46,036 nucleotides of DNA from CAVZLD01 sp964522605. Its GTDB lineage: Bacteria; Planctomycetota; Planctomycetia; Pirellulales; Pirellulaceae. Positions 17,272 through 24,929 of the stretch are shown piece after piece (the stretch's first letter is position 1; each line of letters opens with the position of its first letter). The stretch spans positions 1 to 46,036 of the forward strand of contig CAZFWV010000017.1 in NCBI GenBank assembly GCA_964522605.1, written 5' to 3'. Below the pieces are notes generated by a model. That model searched no databases and was not told the DNA's origin. It saw nothing but the letters and a program-made list of their open reading frames with translations. A program made the translations under genes and the position numbers.

Positions 17272-18080
17272 TTCTCTACTCCTTTCGCAGGCTGATCCTG
17301 CGCTGAGGGAACTTCCCACACCGTGGACGTCACGGTGGGATTCGCGAACAGTTCAACCGCTGCCAGATTCTGTGATACGACGTACCGCAAAGCATCGACG
17401 CTGATCCGCAGAAGGCGCGGGAGTGCAAATCGTGGTGCACCGGCAAGGTCAATCTGTGCCGTGATGCTCCGGCTGTCGGCGACGGTCTCGGATTCGATCA
17501 GCCGCACCATCCGGAAACGCGTTTGGAGGTCCTCGAGCAACCGACGAAGAAATGCGAACCGTGTCGCAGGTAGATTGTTCGCATCGGCCTGATTCATGGG
17601 AAAAGAAACGGTCAAACGCGTTTCATCGCAGACCAGGGCTCCTTGCAGAGCGAGCGGTCCGACTTCCAGCGTTAAGGCCGATGCGGGCACCAATGCTTCC
17701 AGTTCGTCGCGCGGCAGGTTCCGCCAACCGACCGGCAACTCACCCGTTCTTGTGGTACTCACCCAATCGATCATCTGGATGAACGGTGTAAGAACATCCG
17801 GCATCTCGTCCGTCAGCAGTTCCGCTTCCTGAAAAGCCTCAAGCGGCAGATCACAAACTCGGTCCCATCGATCGTCCGAACGACGAATCAGCTTCCAAAG
17901 TCCGCGAGACTGCTGGCCTGCACACACTGCATCGCTGCCTGATTCTGTGTCGGTGCGAAACGTCAACCAACCGGGTTCAACACAGACACTCAACCCGTCA
18001 CGCAGATAGTTCTTCCCGCACGGCGCGAACCCGAGTTGGATAAGTCGCGCAACGACACGGCTGAGGTCCTGATCAAACAT
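17268..18080 (-). CDS. Unknown protein embedded in the ubiquitin-like module B
   Basis: A 270-residue soluble protein I do not recognise. It has no signal peptide, membrane segment or obvious catalytic motif. It appears to have two alpha/beta halves, residues ~1-115 (GLSVCVEPGWLTFRTD) and ~135-255 (LALQGALVCDETRLTVSFP ... LPRLLRISVDALRYVVSQN). Each mixes several strands with amphipathic helices, faintly recalling YbjN/secretion-chaperone-like folds, but that is a guess. The gene starts 28 bp after the E2-like gene and ends in an ATGA overlap with the YukD-like Ubl gene, so it is translated in step with the Ubl. By context it may be an adaptor, a Ubl-binding chaperone or an E2/E3 partner. Function unknown. 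Confidence 0.8.
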   Translation of the reverse strand: MFDQDLSRVVARLIQLGFAPCGKNYLRDGLSVCVEPGWLTFRTDTESGSDAVCAGQQSRGLWKLIRRSDDRWDRVCDLPLEAFQEAELLTDEMPDVLTPFIQMIDWVSTTRTGELPVGWRNLPRDELEALVPASALTLEVGPLALQGALVCDETRLTVSFPMNQADANNLPATRFAFLRRLLEDLQTRFRMVRLIESETVADSRSITAQIDLAGAPRFALPRLLRISVDALRYVVSQNLAAVELFANPTVTSTVWEVPSAQDQPAKGVEK

Positions 18081-18108
18081 GGCAGATACTCGATTTCAGA
18101 AAGGACGT

Positions 18109-18750
18109 TTACGCTGGATCGGGATCCAACAGAGCAACGGAGGTGAGCGGTACACGATGCAAGTTTTGCTGCCACCAAAGTGCGATCTCGGGATTGAACA
18201 ATCCCGCAGCATCTCTGATGTCAATTTGAATGGACTGCATCGACAACGCCCCATAGGCCCTCAAGAGTAACATCGCTGTTCGCGCTCCCGCAGGAATCTG
18301 CGGCGCGATACATAAGGCTTGCTCCGGTTGTTTGATCTGGGCCAACCAAACATTCCGGGGCAACAGAATCTGAAAGAAGGCATATCCCGGCAGCGGTCGG
18401 CGGAACCCTTCGACGGGATACGTGAATCCAATCAATGCCCGCTCGCAGATTTGCGGCTCGTTATCGGGTCCTGGTTGACAGGCAACGGGAACCTGCATCG
18501 CGAACAGCGCCCGAAAATCTTCACGCAGATCGAGCGCCTCGACGACGATTCGTTCTGGAGGGGCGATCTGCGAAAGAGCCAACAACTCCCGCGCTTCAGC
18601 CTGCTTGCGATTTCTCGTCGCCGCGTCACCTCCACAAGTCCGCATCGCTTGCTCCAACGTGGCCTGATTTTGGGAATTGAGGATGACGTGTTTGAGATCT
18701 CCTAAACCGCGTACCGCGCCCTGATCGCCGTCGACGAGGTTGAGTTTCAT
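18109..18750 (-). CDS. E2-like (UBC-fold) ubiquitin-transfer protein B
   Basis: A 213-residue protein. The C-terminal ~110 residues show an E2-like layout: strands around RALIGFTYPVEG and YAFFQILLPRNVWLAQ, a loop with candidate catalytic C147 in PEQALCIAP, then helix GARTAMLLLRAYGALSMQ. It continues with DIRDAAGLFNPEIALWWQQN, which resembles the D-P-A-x-x-x-N-x-x-A-x-x-x-x-x-x-N segment after the active site in ubiquitin E2 enzymes. The N-terminal ~80 residues are helical and charged. Its start overlaps the E1 stop by 4 bp (ATGA), and a Ubl gene follows one gene later, supporting an E2 assignment. The canonical HPN tripeptide is absent. Confidence rests on layout and context. Confidence 0.65.
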   Translation of the reverse strand: MKLNLVDGDQGAVRGLGDLKHVILNSQNQATLEQAMRTCGGDAATRNRKQAEARELLALSQIAPPERIVVEALDLREDFRALFAMQVPVACQPGPDNEPQICERALIGFTYPVEGFRRPLPGYAFFQILLPRNVWLAQIKQPEQALCIAPQIPAGARTAMLLLRAYGALSMQSIQIDIRDAAGLFNPEIALWWQQNLHRVPLTSVALLDPDPA

Positions 18751-19997
18751 GACCGTTCTCCTGTCAAGAGCACTCCCCGGTCCTGATCATGAAGAACTGC
18801 CCATGGTATCGCTTTCGCACCAAGTTCCTTCAAAGGTCGCTGACGATCGTGTTCTAGCTCACTTTCCGGAGTTGGGCGAAATGTGTAATACGGCTGCGGC
18901 AGGATCTTCTCCCGGCATCGCACACACGTGCCAATCGGTTCTCCACTGTTCGAGAACAAACCAACGCGGTGCTCCGCGCAGTGACAGATCGCAGACCGGA
19001 CAAAACACAAACTGCCAAGCGTGATGGATCGGCCGTCGTGCTGGGCCACCTCGAATCCTGCGATACCGAGTAAGTCTTCGAACGTGCACTCCGCCAGACC
19101 GTTCGGTACCTGAACCCGTTCGAGAACCGTGTGTGGTCCCCGACAATTTCGATTGCGCACCAAATCAGCTTGGGTCACATGGTGCGTATATCCGCAGTAT
19201 TGGAGAAACGTGTCGGCGACCGCTGCCCCCAAAGTCAACGTATGCCGTGTCCATTGCGTGACTGCGAAGTCGGCAGCCAGCGAACAGAGAAAGCTGGTCG
19301 ACATCGTCGGCGTGACGGTAATTTGCTCGTCCCTGGAGCGAGTTGCCGGATTGCCGGAGCATGGAAACTTGGAGGATCGATTCAGATGTCGAAATTCTTC
19401 GGACCCGAATCCGCATATCAGACACGGTCCATCACTTACCCGGTTGGCCACAAAACGGACCTGTGCAACGAGCGTTTCGCCATGAACCGAAGCCTGAATA
19501 ATGGGAACTCCCAACGCTCGGAAACGACTCGAGACATCGACTTCGGCTGCCAAGTTGTCGCTAGCCAAAAACACAACGTCGGCGTCCGCCATCGTGACCG
19601 GATCGAGGTCTTGAATATTCCCCTCATAGGCGAGTACTCGAACACCGGAATGGATTTTCTTACAGGCTCGGCCCACACTCACGACTTTCACGTCATCCAA
19701 GTCGCTCGCCAGAATCTCATGAGTCAATAGATTGGCGCGGTCGTCGTACTTTCCCGGATCGGTCAACCAGAGCTCCTTGACCCCCAGTCGAGTGACATGC
19801 ATCCCAATACGGCGCCCGACGCTGCCTAGCCCAACAATCACAACCTTTCGCGACGCAAACACTTCGGCAGCACACGCATCGAAGCCAACCAGCTGCGGAA
19901 ACCGCTCGTGAAGTTCGACCGCCGCAACGGAAGAGACCTCGGATGCCCGCAATGTGACCTCGCGAACGTGGGCGTACCGGTCATAGAGCGAGATCAT
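18747..19997 (-). CDS. E1-like ThiF-family enzyme B with C-terminal zinc-site candidate
   Basis: A 416-residue E1-superfamily protein. A helical N-terminus leads to the Rossmann loop VIVGLGSVGRRIG (G56-x-G58-x-x-G61), the ATP-ribose aspartate D80 in WLTDPG and the Mg-site aspartate D147 in LASDNL. After N89 the family normally has an arginine (N-L-x-R), but here the sequence is ANLLTHE, so that contact is missing. Cysteines in GPCLICGFG (C192, C195) and FPCSGNP (C213) include zinc-binding and catalytic candidates, followed by VTPTMSTSF. The C-terminal part adds a CHCAEH...CVRC cluster (about 338-361) that could bind another metal. It overlaps the RING-like gene upstream by 17 bp and the E2-like gene downstream by 4 bp, so RING, E1 and E2 are translationally linked. 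Confidence 0.83.
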   Translation of the reverse strand: MISLYDRYAHVREVTLRASEVSSVAAVELHERFPQLVGFDACAAEVFASRKVVIVGLGSVGRRIGMHVTRLGVKELWLTDPGKYDDRANLLTHEILASDLDDVKVVSVGRACKKIHSGVRVLAYEGNIQDLDPVTMADADVVFLASDNLAAEVDVSSRFRALGVPIIQASVHGETLVAQVRFVANRVSDGPCLICGFGSEEFRHLNRSSKFPCSGNPATRSRDEQITVTPTMSTSFLCSLAADFAVTQWTRHTLTLGAAVADTFLQYCGYTHHVTQADLVRNRNCRGPHTVLERVQVPNGLAECTFEDLLGIAGFEVAQHDGRSITLGSLCFVRSAICHCAEHRVGLFSNSGEPIGTCVRCREKILPQPYYTFRPTPESELEHDRQRPLKELGAKAIPWAVLHDQDRGVLLTGERS

Positions 19998-20571
19998 GAC
20001 TGAATCCCTCCCGTTCCATCAACGGAGCCTGGCAAACGGTGCAGTGGGCGGACATTGCAAAACAGGAAAGCCGTACCTCTTCCGGCACTTCGGAATCGTC
20101 GAAGTGGGTCGGCGACTGGCAGACTGGGCAAACGTAAACTCGCGCGCCGGGACGGTTTGTAATTGGCGTGCGGCAATATCCACACGTGCTTCCCAAATCG
20201 CTTTCGCGCGGTGGACCCACGTAGGGACGGTTCAGGATTAACACTTGCAGCGGATCGTCTTCAATACGGATCACATCGCCAGGCTGCAAGACTTGGTAAC
20301 GAGCCGCGGGTAACCCGTTGACTGTCGTCCGCACGTGGCCTACGGCATTCATCAACAGCAATCGATGTGCGCCGCTCTGGACCGTGGCAAATTGAACGTA
20401 ATTATCGTCGGCCTGAGCGCGGGTCAGTTTTCCGTCGCGGTGTGCGCACCATTCGACATCAGACAACACTAAATACTTGCGCCCTTCCGGCGTGAACTGT
20501 ACAGGTAAATCTGTCGCGAATTCTTGCGGAAGTAACAGGCAAAAAACTTGCGTTGCATGTGGCATCTGCAA
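19981..20571 (-). CDS. FHA-like + RING-like zinc-binding protein, candidate E3
   Basis: A 196-residue protein. Residues ~30-115 look like a compact FHA (phosphopeptide-binding) beta-sandwich: HRLLLMNAVGHVRTTVNG, then LQPGDVIRIEDDP. Residues 130-180 carry a treble-clef/RING-like cluster: C130-x2-C133, C148-x2-C151, H156, C170, H176/C177 and C180 (CGYC, CPVC, HF, SC, HCTVC). The pairs are spaced for two zinc ions. In eukaryotes FHA-RING proteins (RNF8, CHFR) are ubiquitin E3 ligases, and RING-like E3 candidates have been proposed in bacterial Ubl operons. Heading an E1-E2-Ubl operon, an E3 role is plausible; a plain zinc-ribbon FHA protein is the alternative. A GGGGAGG motif lies 9 bases before a TTG at 20571, which I prefer; the ATG at 20565 would be 15 bases away. 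Confidence 0.65.
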   Translation of the reverse strand: MQMPHATQVFCLLLPQEFATDLPVQFTPEGRKYLVLSDVEWCAHRDGKLTRAQADDNYVQFATVQSGAHRLLLMNAVGHVRTTVNGLPAARYQVLQPGDVIRIEDDPLQVLILNRPYVGPPRESDLGSTCGYCRTPITNRPGARVYVCPVCQSPTHFDDSEVPEEVRLSCFAMSAHCTVCQAPLMEREGFSHDLAL

Positions 20572-20900
20572 TACTCAAGGCCTCCCCTATCGCAACATCA
20601 CATCAACACCACTCACGCGTTAACCCGTCGGAGATCGTGTGAGCCTTTCAGGACTTCACAACTTCCCTGTCCACCTCGTAGTGGCATCTGAGATACCGTT
20701 TTTCGACATTCAAAATCGACATTTCGATCAAAGTGGCCAAAATTCTGGAAAGGGTAATTTTCGCCTACTTTTTTTGTTTGCTGCGTGTTGTCGAACACGA
20801 AAATTTCTGATTCCGCGGAGATTCTTTGTCCATTTTGCGATTCATCCGCCAACAGGATTTTCGTGAGATCAACATTAAAGTCATTTGATGGGGCGGTTTC
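20572..20900. promoter_or_regulatory. AT-rich divergent intergenic region between the Ubl locus and sigma/kinase genes
   Basis: This 329-bp stretch separates the first gene of the minus-strand ubiquitin-like locus from the plus-strand sigma-like gene, so promoters for both must lie here or nearby. Roughly 20690-20880 is visibly richer in A and T (CTACTTTTTTTGTTTG at about 20763) than the flanking genes. I cannot assign specific -35/-10 boxes with confidence. Short ORFs on both strands have no ribosome-binding sites and look fortuitous. Confidence 0.5.
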
Positions 20901-21623
20901 ATGTTGTATCCACCACGTTCGTCCGATGATGACACGTACCGACGAATTCTGGCCATGGTTTCCAGTGACGACATGGCCACCCGACGAAAGGGATCACGGT
21001 TACTTTTTTGGCACTTCGCCAAATCACTCTTCGTGTTCGCCGAGGGGGCTGCGAGAAGTAGCCAGACGGAGTCGCTAAGATCCCTGTGGGATCCAGACGA
21101 AAAGAGGTTAAACGTTTCGGCATTCGCTGAAGTCTTGGACGTCATGAGGAAACGGTTGCGACGCAAGGCTCAACGAGGTCCGTATCCTCACATTCGCAAC
21201 CTTTCCGGATACATCATCGGTATCTTCAAGAAGGTTGCGTATGATATTTGGCGGCAGCAACGTCGCGAAGACCTACGCTATCGCAACGGACGCTACAATT
21301 GGGAATCGATGACGGATTACCGCAGCGAAGGTCCATTGGATGTTGTCGAGCTCAAGGAATTGACACGGATACTTCGTGAAGATATTCGCGAATTCGTGAG
21401 GAAGCTTGACACGGTCAACCGTATCATTCTCGTGATTCAACTGATGCTCATTGAAAGTCCGATCAGAAAGCGGGGACGAAACAAGCTGCTTGTCGCGTTA
21501 GTCAATGAAGCGCTCATCTTGCTCGGCTACCCACCGATGCCGCCAGCGAGCATTATTCGAAGGGCCAATCGGCTGTGGCACGAATTGGTGAGACAGTTGC
21601 TTGAGAGAGGTTGGAATGTCTAA
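20901..21623 (+). CDS. Divergent sigma-70 (ECF-like) family protein
   Basis: A 240-residue basic, helical protein. Residues ~75-130 (RNLSGYIIGIFKKVAYDIWRQ and the following RRED) resemble sigma region 2, which contacts the -10 element. Residues ~150-235 (VELKELTRILREDI ... ASIIRRANRLWHELVRQLLE) resemble a region-4 helix-turn-helix. The first 70 residues are unusual for an ECF factor, and similarity is low enough that an anti-terminator-like or other DNA-binding protein is possible. The ribosome-binding site is weak. Its stop codon lies inside the next gene (8-bp overlap with the kinase), a pairing frequent in planctomycetes. Being divergent from the Ubl locus, it is a candidate regulator of that locus. 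Confidence 0.6.
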   Translation: MLYPPRSSDDDTYRRILAMVSSDDMATRRKGSRLLFWHFAKSLFVFAEGAARSSQTESLRSLWDPDEKRLNVSAFAEVLDVMRKRLRRKAQRGPYPHIRNLSGYIIGIFKKVAYDIWRQQRREDLRYRNGRYNWESMTDYRSEGPLDVVELKELTRILREDIREFVRKLDTVNRIILVIQLMLIESPIRKRGRNKLLVALVNEALILLGYPPMPPASIIRRANRLWHELVRQLLERGWNV

Positions 21624-23085
21624 CTCAAAACGAAATAAGCCGGCAACGAACACGGATAAACCGAAGATCGGGAAGGGACTCATCCGCCAGCTACTTGCTG
21701 AGGTGCTTGCGGAGCCCGCCGAGATGCTATCGGCGGTTCCCGACGAAGTCGCTCTTGATGAGATCCGGCGTTCCTTTGCTGAGAGCCGCACGGACGTAGG
21801 CCGGAAGCAAGCAATCAAGCAGGCAAAAGGACTGTTGGAGACGAGCGTGATGAATCGAGCGGAAATCACGCCTAGCGAATTGCAGCGAGAAAAGTCTACA
21901 GTACGTGGAGAGGGGGATGAAACGATGGCGGAATTGGGCGGACTCCATTCGGACAATGAACAGACTGAGTCACACGTTGCAGGAGGAGCAGATCAAGAAG
22001 CCGTAAACGCTCCGCAGCGGCTCGGCTTTCAATTCAGCTTTCGCACATTGCGTGAATTGGGCCGTGGCGGACAGGGAATTGTTTATCTGGTGGAGGGAGA
22101 AGACGGCTTTGCCGCTCGACGCGCGCTCAAGATCTTCCGGTCCGGCGTCTACGACAATAACGCCTCATTCCGGGCGGATATGGAGCGCATGAGACGGATC
22201 GCCCAGATGATTCACCTCGCACCCCACGATGACCTGGTCGACATTGCCTGGTTTGGCGAACATGAAAACAACTTCGCGCTTTTGATGCAGTACATCGACG
22301 GATTCGACTTACGGCGTCTGGTTCAGCCGAGCCTGAAACCGATGATCAAACGGGCTGTGGATGAGACTCGCTATAAGAGACTGAATAGCATTGTGTATGC
22401 GGATCACCAGTCCCAGTCGTTGGCTCTCCAGCCAGGGATCGCCGTGTACATCATTGAACGCGTACTTCGTGGTCTGTCGACGTTGCACACCCGAGGCATC
22501 GCGCACGGCGATATCAAGCCGTCCAACATCATGCTCAACGCGACCGGTTTTTTGAAGATCATCGACATCGGATCGGCCTTCGAAATCTCATCACCTCCAG
22601 GGGAGTATTATGTGACGCCGACCTATGCAGCGCCGGAATTCCACGAACGAAGGGAACTAACGATCCGCAGCGACTTGGCCAGCGTGGGATATGTATTGAT
22701 CGAACTGCTGAGCGGGCGATCGATTTCCGATGCACTACGCGACCCCGATGAAACGACGCGGACGATCGGCAAAGTACGGGAAAAGAAGCTTCTTCAGCTG
22801 AAGCAGGAACTGCCGAACAAGCTCACCGAACTCGTACCCAGCGGCATCTTCGGCTCGCGGTATCTGCTGAACTTGTGCCGCCGCCTGATCGACCCGGATC
22901 CGGAAAAGCGGTTCATGGACGCCAGTGACGGGATCGTCAATCCCAGTAGCGGAACGTACGCTTTTTATCAGGATCTGTCGCGCGCAAATCTGGCAACCTG
23001 CAACTTCCACGAGGCCATCTACTGGCTGATGGATGTCAAGCGTGCCACGTCGCTGCCGATCGAGCCAGCCGCGATGCCGCAATGA
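21616..23085 (+). CDS. Soluble Ser/Thr protein kinase
   Basis: A 489-residue Hanks-type kinase. I place the start at the ATG at 21616 (GAGAGG just upstream) instead of the TTG at 21601. Residues 1-135 are charged and probably unstructured. The kinase domain follows: glycine loop LGRGGQGIVYL (about 148-158), ATP-binding lysine in RALKIF (K172), catalytic loop HGDIKPSNIM (D299), and a metal-binding DIG in place of DFG (IIDIGSAF, D317). The activation segment ends in TYAAPEF. An extended insert is present between the N- and C-lobe parts (about 235-275). No transmembrane or extracellular domain is present, unlike many PknB-type kinases. The FHA-like domain in the divergent RING-like protein could read phosphothreonines made by this kinase (inference). 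Confidence 0.92.
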   Translation: MSNSKRNKPATNTDKPKIGKGLIRQLLAEVLAEPAEMLSAVPDEVALDEIRRSFAESRTDVGRKQAIKQAKGLLETSVMNRAEITPSELQREKSTVRGEGDETMAELGGLHSDNEQTESHVAGGADQEAVNAPQRLGFQFSFRTLRELGRGGQGIVYLVEGEDGFAARRALKIFRSGVYDNNASFRADMERMRRIAQMIHLAPHDDLVDIAWFGEHENNFALLMQYIDGFDLRRLVQPSLKPMIKRAVDETRYKRLNSIVYADHQSQSLALQPGIAVYIIERVLRGLSTLHTRGIAHGDIKPSNIMLNATGFLKIIDIGSAFEISSPPGEYYVTPTYAAPEFHERRELTIRSDLASVGYVLIELLSGRSISDALRDPDETTRTIGKVREKKLLQLKQELPNKLTELVPSGIFGSRYLLNLCRRLIDPDPEKRFMDASDGIVNPSSGTYAFYQDLSRANLATCNFHEAIYWLMDVKRATSLPIEPAAMPQ

Positions 23086-23089
23086 CGAA

Positions 23090-23917
23090 TTACCAAAAAC
23101 GATAATCCGGATTATCAACGTCGAAGTCTCGATCTTCGAGCCCGACGTTCACGCGGACGTTGAGGTAGGTGTACTCTTCCTCGAGGGCAGGATCTTCGGC
23201 AGGCCCTGTCGGCCAGGACCAAGACGCATAGCGCACGGGCATGTTCAGCTCGCGGCTGAAGTAGACACACGCACGCGCGAAATCAAAGTGTTCGCGCCGA
23301 ACCGGGTGCATGACCTCGATCATGTCACAAAGGTGATCGCCGACTTTCACATTCTCCTTCAATCGAACTTCGCACTCACCATACTTGCGATCACGTGTTG
23401 CGGCTTCAATGAGCTTCACCGTAAGATTCTCAATGCCAATATCTGTAATTGGATATCTCTGGCCGCGCATCGCAAGATAGCTCTTTGGATCGAGATAGAA
23501 ATTCGCCACATTGCGCAGGCCGGGTTCGTGAGCAATCAACTTGCCGTTGTTCCGTCCTTCCACCCAGATTACCTCGCGTCCCTTGACCGAATCGGGCCCA
23601 AGGAAATGAAGATACACACTCATCGGGACCGTGATCTCACCATTCTTAATCCGGCGATGACGGACCTTTATTTCCAGCGTCTCCAGTTCGCCCAACTCCC
23701 CCTGGATGCGTGTCCTCTTCTTCAACGTCGCCGTGTAGTCATGCACCTTCGAACGAATATGCTCTACGCTGGCGCCGGCCAGTCGCAACGCAAAATCCAG
23801 CGGGTGTTCCGCCTCTGATTTCTGGGCGGGGACAGGCGACTCCGCCCCGAAGGATTCCGCCGAAATCGACCAACTTGCGACTCCGATGACGCAAAGCACC
23901 AGAACGATCATCCGCAT
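23090..23917 (-). CDS. DUF1571 family secreted protein
   Basis: A 275-residue protein starting at the ATG at 23917, with GGAG upstream and the hydrophobic signal peptide (MIVLVLCVIGVASWSISA) correctly at the N-terminus. The mature part matches DUF1571, common in planctomycetes. Recognisable segments are HDYTATLKKRTRIQGELG near residue 65, PMSVYLHFLGPDSVKGREVI, and the C-terminal NMPVRYASWSWP and LEEEYTYLNVRVNVGL. The fold is thought to be a LolA/LppX-like beta half-barrel, so lipid or lipoprotein handling has been suggested; this is not demonstrated. It converges with the kinase gene, with 4 bp between stop codons. Confidence 0.87.
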   Translation of the reverse strand: MRMIVLVLCVIGVASWSISAESFGAESPVPAQKSEAEHPLDFALRLAGASVEHIRSKVHDYTATLKKRTRIQGELGELETLEIKVRHRRIKNGEITVPMSVYLHFLGPDSVKGREVIWVEGRNNGKLIAHEPGLRNVANFYLDPKSYLAMRGQRYPITDIGIENLTVKLIEAATRDRKYGECEVRLKENVKVGDHLCDMIEVMHPVRREHFDFARACVYFSRELNMPVRYASWSWPTGPAEDPALEEEYTYLNVRVNVGLEDRDFDVDNPDYRFW

Positions 23918-24059
23918 ACCGTTTGTACTCCGTAAAGAACTCCACATCGTTTCCCGTATAGTCTACGATCACACCCGTTCCCCGAGCACCCCTCTATGAG
24001 ACGGATCGGGTATACTCAGAACAACTTCCACGGGCGTCGGGAAGCAGCCATTCGAAGCG

Positions 24060-24929
24060 ATGCGGACGATCGGACGGGATATGCCTCGCAGAATCATCTA
24101 CCTCTTCATCGGCGTGACTTGTTTCCGGGGCATCGCAAGCAACGATGGCATGTTTGCAGCGAGTTTTGCGGATGAGGTCGCCACGGTTGGCGACTGCGTG
24201 GATCTTCGACCGATTTTTGAGCGCTGCGCGCTTCCCTCCAGGCAACAAGGTGGTCGGGGCACCTGCTCCGTATTCGCCATCACCGGTGCCATCGAGTACG
24301 CATTGGCGAACCAAGGCAGTCCACCGGTGCGTATGAGCGTTGAATTCCTCAATTGGGCATCGAACGAGGTGGTTGGGCGCGCCGACGACGGAGGATTCTT
24401 TTCTGATCTTTGGCGGGGCTACGAAACGTACGGCATTTGCCAGGAAGCGAAGATGCCGTATGACAGCCAATTCGCCCCGGCGCGGCGACCGTCGACTCGA
24501 GCGCTGAATGATGCAAAGGAGACCCTTGAACGCCAACTCCAATTGCATTGGATCAAACCCTGGGATCCACATCGGGGACTGACTGATGAGCAATTCGAAT
24601 CGGTGAAGAAGACTTTACAAGACCGTTGGCCGGTGTGCGGAGGATTCTTGTGGCCGAAACAACCCGAGTGGGTCGAAGGCGTCTTGCAGATGGCGCCTCG
24701 CGAGGGCGTGCGCGACGGACACAGCGTACTGTTGGTCGGTTATCAGGACGACCTTCGTCAGCCCGGGGGAGGTATTTTCTTCGTGCGAAACTCCGGTTCC
24801 GGACCTTCGACGCCGGCAATGACTTACGAATATGTGCGCGCCTATATGAATGACGCGGTGTGGATCAGCCATCCAAAGGGCCCACCGTCTCCTGCCCAAA
24901 CGCCTGCAAAGGACACGACCACACGATAA
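24060..24929 (+). CDS. Exported papain-like (C1) cysteine peptidase
   Basis: A 289-residue protein with a hydrophobic N-terminal segment (PRRIIYLFIGVTCFRGIAS) that reads as a signal peptide. The papain-family active site is visible: Gln and Cys in SRQQGGRGTCSVFA (C69, oxyanion Gln at 62-63), histidine in DGHSVLLVGYQDD (about residue 220) and asparagine in FFVRNSGSG (about residue 243). No inhibitory propeptide is evident between the signal and the catalytic Cys. Start alternatives are the ATG at 24060 or 24081; neither has a strong ribosome-binding site, and a TATACT box near 24012 is a possible -10 element. It is not in an obvious operon; the flanking genes are DUF1571 (divergent) and GH172 (same strand, 172 bp away). 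Confidence 0.83.
   Translation: MRTIGRDMPRRIIYLFIGVTCFRGIASNDGMFAASFADEVATVGDCVDLRPIFERCALPSRQQGGRGTCSVFAITGAIEYALANQGSPPVRMSVEFLNWASNEVVGRADDGGFFSDLWRGYETYGICQEAKMPYDSQFAPARRPSTRALNDAKETLERQLQLHWIKPWDPHRGLTDEQFESVKKTLQDRWPVCGGFLWPKQPEWVEGVLQMAPREGVRDGHSVLLVGYQDDLRQPGGGIFFVRNSGSGPSTPAMTYEYVRAYMNDAVWISHPKGPPSPAQTPAKDTTTR

Noticed and set aside
10277..20571. Interpretation of the locus as a thiamin/molybdopterin sulfur-carrier pathway
   Set aside because: ThiF and ThiS-like folds alone would allow this, but two E2-like genes, two JAMM genes, a RING-like gene and an unfoldase, without ThiG, ThiC, MoaE or similar, fit protein conjugation better.
20613..20852. A 79-codon minus-strand frame upstream of the FHA-RING gene
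   Set aside because: No ribosome-binding site, it overlaps an equally long plus-strand frame, and it lies in the presumed divergent promoter region.
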